64,000 bases of DNA, from the NCBI GenBank assembly GCA_036971615.1, contig JAYKKR010000005.1, positions 1,364,001 to 1,428,000 on the forward strand, given 5' to 3'. The translations under genes were made by a program, and so were the position numbers. Positions 1 through 11,628 of this stretch are shown here, piece by piece (positions within the stretch are counted from its first letter, which is position 1; each line of letters starts with the position of its first letter). The stretch comes from Amyloporia xantha. Taxonomy: Eukaryota; Basidiomycota; Agaricomycetes; Polyporales; Adustoporiaceae. The notes under the pieces were generated by a model. That model worked only from the letters and a program-made list of their open reading frames with translations, searched no databases and was not told the origin of the DNA.

Positions 1-2114
1 CCGAGACTCGACAACACTGTAAAAGACCTCGGGTAATCCTGCCTCTTGAAGGACAGGTAGACACGTTGGCTCGTTGTGCACGAACGTCGCCATGATATTG
101 ATCGCTGCAGTTGGTGGCATCTAGCGCTCTGACTGGGAACGAAAACGACGTAGACTTACCGATAGGGAGAACACTCGGCCCAAATATAGCGCGGTTCTCC
201 ATGATCTTTTTGATAGACTTCAACAAGGAAGAGTCTAGCAGACCGCGCAACCCTTCTGCGGTTCCTGAGGATTGCATCATGCGGTGCATAGAACGCAAAG
301 TGTGCTTGAGCACAGCAGCCCTGGCAACTGAAAGTTTGCCTGCACGCCGGAAAATATTAACGACATGCGCTTTGTTTAGATCAACCAGTTACCCACCGTA
401 TGAAACCACGACCTCGGTAGAAGGGTCCTCAGTAGCACACTGAGCAAGATCTAACTCGACCTCGTACTGCCACCGTCTGTTAAGGAACGGACTGCATACA
501 GTTCATGCAAAGAGGCTTACCTCTATCCTGTCAACCAGGATTTCAACGCCGCGCGCATTGCAGAACAATTGGAAAGCATTGTTGAATCCGTAAAGCACAT
601 TGTCCAACAATTGCATCGTCTTTGACACTACATATAGCCGGTTTGGTAGCCGGTTCTCGATCACTTGAATCAACAGTGGCACCAAGCCTGCACCGACAAC
701 CATATTCCCGCCGGAAGAGTGTGTCGCCACAAAGGTGACAAACGAAAGCAATGCCTCTACGAATGCTTGCGGGAGTGTCGACGTCGGTTGCGCCACATCT
801 GCGACTGTCTTGCGTAACAATGCCATTAGGACGCCATGATTTACTCCAGCATTGACAGCGGTCAAGACATCCTGAACCTTGTTCCTGTACCGACCAAGCG
901 CATCAAGAGCTGCAATGGCGGCCGTCTGTATCTGCACGTCCACTCCACGATCCAATTGCAGGAGCTCCGCAATGTGAGAGACGAGATCCGGCTCGTGCAG
1001 AAATAGTGTAGACTGCGCTTGTGACTCAGTGTGAGTGTGACCAAAGATGGCCGTAGCAAGTAAACGGACGGTCACAAGCTTCTCGCGTTCGGAAGAATGC
1101 AGAATGTGGAGTGCTCGGGCGGTACGGATACGGGTCAGAAGTTCGAACTTCTCATTGTCAGGTACAGAATACGCGTCGATGGTGTCGGCGAGGATGTCCA
1201 TCGGCTCTCTGGTTTCGATGGTCTTGCTATCAATGTATATGGTGACGGCTCCCGAGGATGAGGCCGCCACAGTCGAGGTGGTCGTTGACGCTGCACCTAC
1301 CCTACGTGTGGGCGTCTGGGGGGCAGTCTCGGACACTTGCACTTCGGTGTTCGACGTTGGCTTGCTGGACGGAGACGTAGATGCTCCTTGCCTGTAGAAA
1401 GTGAAATTGACTTCCCGGGCTTCGTTGGGAAGCGCCTCCACCTGAGCCTTTCCCTTCTCAGAGACAAGATCCACTTGATTGATGTCGTACTCGCGAAGAT
1501 TGGGCCATCGTTTTGCGAGCGAAGTCAAACGTGGTGTAGATATGCTCAGTGCATGCAGCACTGCAGGTTGGGACGAGTATTGTTGGGCGGGGCGTAAGAG
1601 GAGGTTAAGAGCAAGAATCAAGACATCAAGGTCCGATGTGAACATCAGGCTGTTCAGTCGCTGTCGAAAGTAGTATAGTGAGAAGACTCCGACCAGTTAC
1701 AGCAGATTACTCACGTCATACGAATTGAATGTCTTTCTGTTGGTCGAGTTCTCGAGCAGCAGCCGCTCGAAGCGAAGAATTTCGCAGACAGTTTTTTTCG
1801 TAGCAGGAGTGAGGACATTGACTTGAAGTTTGTCAATGTCATAGTCACGAATGACCTCTTCTAGGATCGCGTCGAACTTGTTCAATACCTTGATCCATGC
1901 GTTGAGATCGGACCGAGGCCATCTCCAGGTATCAATTTGGCTGAGCACTTCGTGTAGATCGTCATCGGGTGTCTCCAGTAGCTTGTTTATGAGTTCAGCG
2001 ACCGGAGGTAACTAATCCATATAAGAATTGATTAACACTGCACGGGGGAAGGCTTGCTGCACCGAAAACACTTACGGGAGGCAAGGGCCTCTTCGATTTG
2101 TGTAAGATCCTCAT
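1..2114 (-). CDS. TOM1: TOM1/HUWE1-type HECT E3 ubiquitin ligase, N-terminal part (runs off the left edge)
   Basis: Giant HECT ubiquitin ligases of this family tag nuclear and ribosome-related substrates. Only the N-terminal armadillo-like region (DUF908 then DUF913) is here; the catalytic HECT domain lies beyond the left edge. Exons that keep frame are 2076-2114, 1715-2011, 521-1660, 397-466, 160-339 and 1-104 (continuing). The start MRILHKSKRPLPP is joined to LPPVAELINKLLETPDDD, the usual opening of fungal Tom1. Family landmarks are SQIDTWRWPRSDLNAW, TMQLLDNVLYGFNNAFQLFC near the end of the large exon, and FVHNEPTCLPVLQEAGLP in the last visible exon. The first exon is only 39 nt. Identification is by family recognition and is strong; the exon joins are my reading of splice sites. 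Confidence 0.93.
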
Positions 2115-2393
2115 TTCCGCGACAATAAAGTCGAGAGGGCAGATGATATATGCCCCTTTGTGATGCAAAGATCTGTTTGGAAAGCCCGACGGTAGGAGAT
2201 ATGATGAAACGCGAGAGCACACTGGACTATGCAGTGGCGGCAGAGACGGTACCGGTGCTTACGCGGAGGGGGCACAGGGCTCATCCACTATGGGAACTCT
2301 CCCACGCCAACAAGCGCGGGACGCGACAAGACGCGTCCGACGCGTCTCTATAATCCAATCTCGACGCGTCGCACCTGCTTGCTCGACTTCGAA

Positions 2394-3133
2394 ATGGGCC
2401 GCCACGCAGTCCAACAAAGAATAAAGGCAAACCCCTATAGTGATGAGGACGAGGACGCTTTGCAATCCGACTCTGAGCAATCCGAGCGCCCCTTGAAGCA
2501 GGCATCTAAACCCAGGAAGGTACGCATTCGCAACCCTAGTCTCGGTCCCAAGAGGAGGAGACTTATATTGGCCTAAAATGTTATCCTCTCTCCGCGAAGG
2601 ATAACAAGAAGAAACGGCCTGCTCAAGATGAGGAAGAGGGAGAGGAAGACGAGCCGATAGCTAAGAGGAAACGCGTGAGCAAGCCCAAGGTATGCAAGTG
2701 CCCCTGGCTTCAAGTAGTCGTGATCACAGCTGTGGATGCGGCAGTCGACCTCAAAGACATCACCAGATGAGGAAGAGAACGACGAGCAAACGCTGGAGGT
2801 AAAGGTGAACGACGAAGGAGAGAAGTACCTTGATCTGGGAAAGAAACGTCGTGCGACTGTCCGTACATTCAAAGGTATGTACATCACACTCGTGGCTAGT
2901 GCGCTAGTGTATGCTTAACAATCGCAGGCACCGTATTTCTTGACATCAGAGAATATTACGGGCAAGACGGTGATGAAAAGCCCGGTAAGAAGGGTGTCAC
3001 GCTTAGCCAGGACCAGGTCTGTCTCCCGCATCATGTTGGGGCTACATCATGCTAACCCTTCCGTTCGCAGTGGGCAAAGTTGAAGGAAGGTCAGGATGCA
3101 ATTGATACCCTATTCAAGAAAATGAAGAAGTGA
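2394..3133 (+). CDS. SUB1: SUB1/PC4-family transcriptional coactivator
   Basis: Single-stranded-DNA-binding coactivator of RNA polymerase II transcription, expected in the nucleus. Five exons keep frame: 2394-2519, 2600-2689, 2745-2874, 2928-3016 and 3071-3133, giving 165 residues. The first half is an acidic and lysine-rich low-complexity tail (SDEDEDALQSDSEQ, KRKRVSKPK). The C-terminal half is the PC4 domain: YLDLGKKRRATVRTFKG, then VFLDIREYYGQDGDEKPGKK, GVTLSQDQWAKLKEG and the ending LFKKMKK. The start was chosen at MGRHAVQQRIK because the upstream open frame lies in the shared promoter with TOM1, 280 bp away and divergent. Length and domain order are normal for fungi. Confidence 0.93.
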
Positions 3134-3447
3134 AGCGCGATCTTTCTCATCTTTCTCATCTATGCTTTCGTTGGCTAGTTTCATGTTCGTTCCAGAACTA
3201 TGTAATATTTAGTGTAATCAATAGCAGTGACATCTCTTTTGCAATGGAAACGCTGACTCGTGGTGAAGACCAAATCTTCACGCCAGTCCGGCAGCAGCTT
3301 TATGCGCACCCTGCAATCCACCCACGACAAGTAATCCTCGAACCCATGCCTTCGTTTTCACGAGGTATGCTTCCAGATCCATCCATGTCTCTGCAGCTCC
3401 TAGAGATCTATACATCTTCTGGTATCCCCTGGACGTACAACAGTTCA

Positions 3448-5831
3448 TCAGGATGCTACATCAGTTTTGGACCAATAAGGGACATACCACCATCCGCGGA
3501 AATAATCATACAGCAGGCCGAATGATAGCAAACCTCTCTCCCTCATTTGGAAGATGAGCTGCTGCCTTGTGTCTTCCCAGACAGCCCTGGTGCAATACTT
3601 GGCGGTCACAAGGAATACTCGAACCTGAATCATCTTTACAATCAGCTTATGCCAATGTGCCATGGAAATGTGCGCACGTTTGAGTGCGTCGTCGCGAGCG
3701 CACGATCGAGACTCCTGTAAACGATGGTCAATTCTGCGCACTGATAGCTTCAGGATGATGTCGCAAGCACCTGGTCAAATCGTTAAGTTTCAGTACCATC
3801 AATACCCTTCTTGGCACCCTCCTCAGCACGTCGAACACAGATAGCAGTAAACCCTCCTGTTCCACTACAGCCTTTCGTATAGCTTCCATCTCTTCCTCAG
3901 TCTGGAAAGTGAGATCGATCATGCTCGAGGCGCGTTTGAAGCTCCCATCACCGGACGCTTTATCAAGATCGGTCGCTGCATCTCGCAAGACTGCTCTTCC
4001 GGTGAGAGCAGCCTCGAACACCGGGTACTAAGCACAGAATCAGCCTTTTCTGTGTGGAAAGAGTAATATCGGGTCTTACAAGTTCATCGTCGATGTTCCC
4101 CACCAGTCGAGCATATTTTTTGCGGTCGGCTATCACAGCAGGGGTAGCGGGAGCAATTAAGGCCAGCCAGAACTTGCTATAGTTGATTCTCAGCTCTCTG
4201 TCTAGATCGAAATAAAGTCCGTGGTCTAAGAGAACAATCTCAAAATTATAAGGCGACTCGGAAGTGGGTGGTGCAGATCGGATCAGTAGGTTTCCTGAAA
4301 AAAAGTTCAGTTCGCACACAGAATGAAACACAACTCTATGCACCTGGATGAGGGTCCTGAACACATTCGAAAATATGATCATGTGAAAAGGATAGATATG
4401 AAGAATTGGTCTTACCGCATGGAACCAGCCATTCAAGTGAACCATTTGTCCAAATATTCGTGCCAATTCTACCGCAACTTTGTTCCTATCGATGTTGTTG
4501 TCCGACAGGTACGCCAGGTCGTCCACTCTGCCACCCTGAATAAACTCCATAATCAGAACTCTCTTGTCAGCGTACAGGACCTTTGCTGTTGTTAAATGAA
4601 GCTCAATGATATACCCAGTCTGAGAAAAATGATCCTCACGAATGTAGAGTGAAGTCCGGATCTTCTTAAACTCGTCGGCAGCACGCTCGCCATTGTCAGC
4701 TTCATGCTTGAAATCCATCTCTTTGGGCAAATTCTCACGCATTTCTTCGCCTAGCCAAGTGAACTCGAATTCAGGGAACCAGTGCTTGATCCATCCTGTA
4801 TGCATTGTGAATAATTTCACGTAGAAGGCAGAGAACACCACTGACCAAGTGAGACCTCAACCATCTCCATGTCAATTTCGCAGAACTCTGCGAGATGAGG
4901 ATGCTGAAGCTGTGATTTGATCTGGCTTGAGCTACGACAGGAGAATATGGGAATAGAACGAGGTACCTTGACAGCGACCCGCTCTCCCGTCTCCTTCCAT
5001 GTGGCAACATGTACCTGTGCAAGACTGGCTACGCCTATTGGTTCCGGGTCGAAGTCGTCAAAATATTCAGGTATCGGTCGACCTATATCCGTCATAAAGA
5101 GCTTCTCCACGTCCTCGTATGCAGTAGGTTCGCAGTTGTCTTGCAACGGACGCATCGTGCTCGTCCATTCAATAGGAAGCACTACACTACGCTCTCGTCA
5201 CATGTTCTGTATATCAACAATTTTGCAGAGCAGGTACACTCACAGTGAGGCTATATGTTGGCCAAGTTTGATGAAGATACCTGAAAGAGAGTAGTTGTGT
5301 CAGTACTTGTCAACGGACTCGACGTCTAATGTACCTCCATTAGCCAGGAGAGCTTTCAGAACTCTTTCCGCACTGCGTTTGTGACATCTTGAATATGCAT
5401 CCCGCAGTGCCTCGTCGGAGTCGTAGCTTTTGGCAAATGTGATTTTGTAGTCGATGGCTCCAAGAATCGCAGCCTCTGTGGAGTAAATCTATCAGTTTGC
5501 ACGATAGTAATGGTGTGGTTGCCCTTCTTGAAGGCGTACCTGCTACCCTCGAACATCTCACGACAGCGAGTGTAGTATGACGAAATGGCTGATTATATTC
5601 GTAGGCTAGAAAGCTAGCGCCAGAGAAGGCAACGAGAGTCGCAGAATAGATTAACCATGCTCTACTCCGGGGCGAACGGGATGCCTGATCATAAGCTGTG
5701 GTTGTGTGCGAACTAAGATGTCGACTTTGCAGTGGTCCCCGACTCGGAGTCGCAACGTGGATATGTAGGGTGTCTTGTGCAAAGAATTTGCGTGTTGCGC
5801 GCGATAAACGCTTACGACCAAGACTGAACAT
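3448..5831 (-). CDS. MCP2: ABC1/ADCK1-family atypical kinase, MCP2-like, mitochondrial
   Basis: Member of the UbiB/ABC1 atypical kinases, which in yeast Mcp2 act at the mitochondrial inner membrane in lipid homeostasis. Eleven exons keep frame (5540-5831, 5335-5475, 5244-5280, 4967-5186, 4846-4921, 4640-4795, 4416-4585, 4344-4356, 4080-4294, 3771-4027, 3448-3733), 620 residues. The arginine-rich start (MFSLGRKRLSRATRKFF) suits a mitochondrial presequence and is followed by a hydrophobic segment (IYSATLVAFSGASFLAYEY). Kinase landmarks: IFIKLGQHIAS (KxGQ), the alanine-rich-loop equivalent GVASLAQVHVATW, RVAVK, FTWLGEEMRENLPKE, LIMEFIQGG, DPHPGN and LLDHGLY in the DFG position. The DPHPG residues come from a 13-nt microexon. 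A convergent neighbour, SUB1, ends about 300 bp away. Confidence 0.92.
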
Positions 5832-7031
5832 GGATGCCAAAAAGACGTTCAGGTTGTTGTAGATGCCAAATAGCTAAAGACCTCTACGCTGCATCTGGTG
5901 CAATCACGGTGGGTGGAAACTGGCAAGCGACCTCAGGCAGCTGGCAATTGCAAGCAGCTGGAACGACACAGGCGCCCGATCGCCGGGTGTCCCTTCGATC
6001 CCCTCCGATCGCGAATTCCTAGTAACTAGTAGTAGCTAGTATGTTTCACCTCTTTCCTAGCTATGGAGTCCACACATGCACATGTGCTAAAGATGAATAC
6101 TGAATTACGATCGTCTCCTCACCCAAGCCCGCATTTTAGCAGCAGAGCTGCACGTCAATCATCGTTACGAAGTACACAAATAGAAGATTTTGCTGAGCTA
6201 TGTATATGGTCGTGCGTAGTCTCATCATCGCCGCTCTGGTAGTGGCGGGACGCTTACTTATTAGCCCACGCAGAATACATCCTGTCACGATGAACAAATT
6301 CAATGAATACTGAGGACTGTTTGCTCGTGATCCTCCAAGCCCTCAGTGTTCCCTTCTTCGTAGGTGTTGTATCATGCCTGGTAGTCGTCAAGGGATCTTT
6401 TATTTTCCGATTTGGTTCTTTTCGAATCGGCATGCTCCTCGCGACAAGGCTCGCACCATCCATCTGACATCTTTGAAATAATTAGCTTCTCCATCGGTGC
6501 GAGTAGAAGCATCCTGTTGGCATACTGCGCTCGTCCACATGCACCCTGGTCCAATATTGTCAACAGTGGGTCCAAGTTATCTCTTTTCCTTCCCACTTCG
6601 ACTGACATGCTGCAACAGATTAGTACCCCAAACCTTATGATGCAGGTCCATCATTGTCCGTGGGATGGATGGTGAAGGCACCACTTCCTGTCTTCGAGTG
6701 AACATCTTGTTGTAGGGTCCCCACGTTGTATCATTCCGGCGCAACCATGCCTAGATAGTACAGTCGCCGCCTACTATCATAGTATCGATACGCTCCATTA
6801 CGTTTCTCGAATGTCTGCATCAGTGACTGATTTCCCGAAGTATGTCCCAATACTCTCCCTTGCCGTTGTCTGCTGTAAATCCTCTCTTCTTTCATCATGT
6901 AACAGGACAAATGACAGCGGTCCCGTAATAGGTGATGTTCTTCCCATTCAACTTCTCGTGTCATTCTTAAACCGAAGGCATCGACTTAACCCGCTTCATC
7001 CCCGCTTCATCCCCATTGCACCAGCGTCCTC
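5832..7031. other. Gene-free stretch
   Basis: Upstream region of the MCP2-like gene (first few hundred bases) and the leader of the orphan ORF at 7032. Only short, unconvincing open frames are present. I see no transposon ends or RNA gene. Confidence 0.5.
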
Positions 7032-7751
7032 ATGGCATCTGCACTTTCCAGTGTATCTGCGCTTTCCAGTGCATCTACGCTTTCCAGTGCACTCGGCGTC
7101 GATTCTCGTTGCATCGTAACGAAGCTTGCGCACGCTGTTCACAGCGCAGACGATGCTTCTCGTGCAGCACCGGTCACTGCGATTGAAAGCTTCCAGGAAG
7201 TCGATCCTGAGATGCCTCTCATAAAATCCACTTTCGGCTTGTTCGCTCACCAATTCATCATCGCCACATTTCGAGTAAAACCCGCGGAACACCCCGACGG
7301 CATGCTCACATATATCCGCGTGGAGTTCGCGAAGTACTTCGAGGGACATGCCGTGAGGCAGTTCGCCACCCTCTCTGACGACCACGAGTCCCTGAGGTCG
7401 GGTGCCCGGGGATTGGGTCGGTTGGCATTAAGAGGGCAGCCTGCGCATACCGGGCCGTCTCTGGACTCGTTCGCGACCTTGCTGGAAATCGTATACGGCA
7501 GGACGCATCGCTACGATCTTTTCGCGCACAACTGCCTCTGGTTTAAGACCCTCCTCCTGTCGACCGGCCGCAAGTATGCAGAGCATTGGCTCGCCGGTTA
7601 CATCTTTCCGGATGCCCTCAGGAGATATGTGGGAGGCGAGGGCGATGCGGTGGCCTGCGCTACCGCGCTCAGAATCCCTAACCCTGCTGCACGGTGGTTT
7701 GGAGCCACGGGCACAAGGGTAATGAGGGCAACGCAGGCGTTTTTTTACTAA
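7032..7751 (+). CDS. Hypothetical protein, single-exon, 239 residues
   Basis: Not recognised. A single uninterrupted ORF, which is unusual here because almost every neighbour has several introns. The first 20 residues are a serine/alanine repeat encoded by three 18-nt DNA repeats, so the true start may lie downstream. The body has a plausible globular composition, with a segment FIIATFRVKPAEHPDGML and a later motif RYDLFAHNCLWFKTLLL. A histidine followed by asparagine-cysteine of this kind occurs in some papain-like or permuted NlpC/P60 folds, but this is only a resemblance. There is no signal peptide or membrane segment. It could be a lineage-specific orphan. Confidence 0.5.
   Translation: MASALSSVSALSSASTLSSALGVDSRCIVTKLAHAVHSADDASRAAPVTAIESFQEVDPEMPLIKSTFGLFAHQFIIATFRVKPAEHPDGMLTYIRVEFAKYFEGHAVRQFATLSDDHESLRSGARGLGRLALRGQPAHTGPSLDSFATLLEIVYGRTHRYDLFAHNCLWFKTLLLSTGRKYAEHWLAGYIFPDALRRYVGGEGDAVACATALRIPNPAARWFGATGTRVMRATQAFFY
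7035..7088 (+). repeat. Three tandem 18-nt repeats in the start of the orphan ORF
   Basis: Units of GCATCTGCACTTTCCAGT and close variants at 7035-7052, 7053-7070 and 7071-7088. They encode three near-copies of a six-residue serine-rich block and keep the reading frame. Confidence 0.9.
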
Positions 7752-8225
7752 TTTGGCGCCGGCAGCAGAGCGCATCGAAGTGCACGATGCAGAGATCTGG
7801 CAGATTTTGCAGGCGTGGAATCTTGAGGTGCAAGCGGCTGACTGAGGTACGAGCAGGCGATTTCCTTTGTATGTCCTATATCTGACAATCTTCTAGTTCG
7901 CATATAATAAATTATTGATTAAGCACTGGCTTTCAGCACGAGGCGCACGATCTAGAAAGCGGATGAGGGCATTAGCAATGCATCCCTAAAGGCGTTCAGT
8001 TGGTCTCTACGATTAATCATTGTCCTTTCGGTAAAGCTTCAGAAATCTCGACAGTGCATCTAAAACAACTGCTGGCAATGTAGTAGCAATGTGTCGAAAC
8101 TTATATACAAACATCCAAAATACATATGTCCGATTCCATGCTACAAAACCTGCGACGAAATGCGTTATGAGAGAGCACAGCACGACATGCACACAATACG
8201 TTATCGGAGTGTCTCGCATACAACT
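7752..8225. other. Intergenic, between convergent genes
   Basis: Presumed 3' untranslated regions of the orphan ORF (+) and the RabGAP gene (-). Nothing else seen. Confidence 0.5.
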
Positions 8226-10696
8226 TTACCCCGTGCTTGAACTACCTCTCTTGCTCATCAATCCCATAGATATACGATGAGAAGACATGGCGTCCTCGCT
8301 CTGATGCATCGCCTCCGCATATCTAGGCAAGGCGTATGGTCAGGACCCATGGGGCAAAAGAACGGTGGAAGGGGCATACAGCAGCTTGTATCTGACAAGC
8401 TCAGATTCGAGGTCTTCATGTTTGAGACGCGCCTTCACCAGTTCATTCTGCGTGTAACGGTCCGTTCGTTATATAGCTATCCGTACGGTGGTAATATAGA
8501 CATACCAGAAGCTCACAGTGCTCCGTATTCAGCTGTGCCAAACTTGACTCCAAGCTTTTCCTGAGTGCAAGAGATTATCAGTCTTCATCTAAGAAACGAC
8601 AGACGAGCAACTCGAAACGTACACTTGTGCTGACAAGTTGCGATTGCTATTTCGAAGCGCGTCCATTTCAATCGCGTGGGCGTTCCGTGTGCGGACGAGC
8701 TCTTCGTACTCCTGCGCATACGAGTCGAGCATGAAGGAGGTGACCTCCAACGCGAACGCGTCCTGAACAAACTGGTCGACGTTGTACTTGACCTCCCTCT
8801 TCTCGCTCTCCTCCTTAGTATTATTCGCATCTTTGGGTGGGAGATGATCCAGCTTGGAAATAATAAATGCCAGTAACACGAAGATAAGAGCGCCGATCGA
8901 ACTTACTTGGTACACATCGAACACCTGAGAGTTCAAAAACGACACGAGCTGGTCAAACTTCAACGAGAGTAACGTATCCTCGTTTTTGAGCAACAGAACA
9001 AGGCTGAAGGAGAACAGTGCTTCGATGCCACTCGCTAAGCAGTTGTCATATATTCGAAACACCACCTCCATGGGAAAACTGGCGTCTACATTCAAAAGAC
9101 AGTATGACCTCGCTGCGAGAGGCGCTCACCGATAGCTGAACATCGTCAAGAACCACTGCGAGCAGTACATGCTCGACTTGATTCCCTGTCGTAGGAAGTG
9201 CATATGTACTACTGGAGCCATCTCTTCAATCAAACGTTCGAACTGGCAATCCATAAATCAGGAAGATCAAAGCGCCAAGGTCTATGTATATACCTGAAAC
9301 TGGTAGCAACTTATTCAGCTATGAGGAGGATGCATAATAAATGGAAGAATGGGCTCACAAGTCGCAGTTGAAGTTTGGGCATCTCGGGCAAAAAATGCCC
9401 ACGTAGGTCGTAAGAATACATCAGTCTGACGAAGAGACAGAATGCTTCTTCGTCAGGCATCTATAGGTTTATTGGCACTTGTCCGCAAGGCGGAATATCG
9501 GACGGCTCGCTCACATATAGCAGTAATACAGCCGCTACAAAAGGCAACCCTTGGCAATATCCGACCTGTGTATCATATCTGTGGATATAATGAGTACGAC
9601 GAAAGCCTGCCATCGTCTTGGTACTTACAAAGAATAGGCTTTTAGTACGTTGAATAAATTCTCTTGACCAATTCCTCGTCCATCGGTGAAGGTAGCATGA
9701 TGTGGGAACGTCCTATATGCAAGCCCAATGTCACATTTCGTCCGTTGTGAAGTGAAACAATGACGAAGCGCGACTACCTTCCAAGATCCCGTGTAATCGC
9801 TTTCTCATGTGGACTTGTCTCTTTCAACAATCGCAAATAGGTGCTCTCCAACTCTGGATCCTTCGACGCGGTCCTAGATGTGCGTCAGCTCCTCGGCCGC
9901 AACAATACGACGCCACAGAGGCGCACTACATTAGCTGCCATATCATGCCCCGGATCGTCTTGGGTATGCCGCGCCCGATGGCCGTCGCAAGCTCTTGTGG
10001 GTGCTCAGCGGCAAACTTCTGGTAGTCTAGCGACTTTGCCTTGTTTGAGCGGTAAGACGCGTCAGGACAGAGAAGGCGCACCAGACACGACTTTTCCCCA
10101 GAAATCTTCAAGTAGCGGGTTGGTTGTTAACAACTTTAGTTTAGAAGAGAGTACAGCAACGCACCCCAGTCTACTGAATTCTCCTCATCGTCCTCTGACT
10201 GTTCCTGGACATCGTTCTGCTTCTGGGAGAACTCCTCCTGTATCTTGCGCTGACTTGCTGTGCTACTCCGCCGAGAATCATCGTCACGTTCGCCCTCCAG
10301 CTTAGACAGCATGAAAGGAACATTGGACGCCGAGAGGATGGTGGACGTGGACGGAGTTTTCTTGTGTCCACGGTTCACCACCGGAGTGGTCGGGTCCACC
10401 GTCCCCAAAGCAACCGTATTACGGCGATCGTCCCTCTCCCGCCTCGAACTGTCTGAACCCAGAGACAACCTCGCCGAGTCCAAGCTCTGGCGCGCACTGC
10501 TCAGTGCCACAGTGGAGAAACGTGCATCGTCTGTAATGTCGGATGCTGCGACTGATTCCCGTGCGAGAAAGCGGGCTTCTGGCTCCTTGGGTGACAGAAG
10601 GGCGTCGAGAGTGGGCGATGTCGCAGAGGTGAAAGGCGTCGGGGTGTGCGCCGCATCCTCTGAGTCGGCAAGATCGACGTGAAGCCCTTCAGACAT
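8226..10696 (-). CDS. GYP5: TBC-domain Rab GTPase-activating protein, GYP5/EVI5-like
   Basis: Stimulates GTP hydrolysis by Rab/Ypt GTPases in Golgi and secretory traffic. It begins at MSEGLHVDLADSEDAAHTP with a long serine-rich disordered region (10160-10696). The TBC domain spans about 9000-10110: RGIPKTIRGMIWQLM, then SPHEKAITRDLGR joined to TFPHH (catalytic arginine finger, about 9700-9790), ENLFNVLKAYSL and GYCQGLPFV (glutamine finger, near 9550). FPMEVVFRIYDNCLASGIEALF follows near 9050. A coiled-coil tail (QEYEELVRTRNAHAIEMDALR, HCELLNELVKARLKHEDLE) ends the protein, as in GYP5 and EVI5. Stop TAA at 8226-8228. At least eight short introns; I did not fix every junction. Confidence 0.9.
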
Positions 10697-11628
10697 AACA
10701 AAAGGTCTGCTGCAGCAGCAGAACGCAGTTGGCTAGGCAGCAGCAGCACAGTGGGGAAATATAAATGAAGCTCCCGAAGAGGTGAGTGTTTTCCACAGAC
10801 TTGTTCGTTACAACAGAAGATGTCGACGCCCGAGCGTTCCAGACTCCCGAGAAGAATCTTACGACGCCTCCCGATATCAATATAAGTAACGCAGACAGTG
10901 CCCGTGCTCGAGGCAGGGCCCAAAGCGACTGAAAGAGTCTGAGGACTTGGGGCAGAATGGCAGCCAAATTCGCAGGTAAAGATGGTTGTGCACCTCAATA
11001 AGACATGTGGGTGCTTGATAAAGTTCATCCGACATATGGTCTGTCCAGCTCAGGCGGTCGTTAACTCATGAATCCACCTGTCCATCGCTCCTCCAGGCTC
11101 GGCCATCCATCTCACGGTGTTTCAGGTTGAACAGGCACAGCTTCCAGCAGCAAGTACTATGTAGTAAGCACCCCATGTATAATAGCGATCGCGACATATT
11201 AGCAGACAGCAAGAAAGTGAATCGTTTAGTACAGCCAGCTAGGAACTCGAGCATTGACCGATGTCGTTAACGAAATGATCCATAAACAGCTCACAACGTC
11301 GACTACGGCCGCATGCCCCGCAATGATGCCGCTGAGCGGGTGATTTGCACTGACATAATAATGAGACTGAGTGATTGAGTGAGACGTCTGAGGACTGCTG
11401 CAGTCGACATGATGATGCACATGTCCTTTTGATCAGGACGGTGCCCGTTTGGTCCCCGATCCGCCGAGGGTCATTGATCGCAGTCCAATCGGCGAATAGC
11501 TCTTTATCTGAAGAACTTATCTGTGACCGACCTGACTGTGCTCCTGAGCGTGGCATCCCTATCTGAGCTTTATATAACATGTCAGCATGCGCTAGGTACT
11601 CCAACCGACACCTGTCCTCGTCGTCAAC
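10697..11628. other. Divergent intergenic region
   Basis: Promoter region shared by the RabGAP gene (-) and bleomycin hydrolase (+). Several short open frames on the minus strand have no recognisable features. A TATA box at 11571 serves the plus-strand gene. Confidence 0.5.
11571..11577 (+). promoter_or_regulatory. TATA box of bleomycin hydrolase
   Basis: TATATAA lies about 52 bp upstream of the start codon at 11629, a normal fungal spacing for a short leader. Confidence 0.6.
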
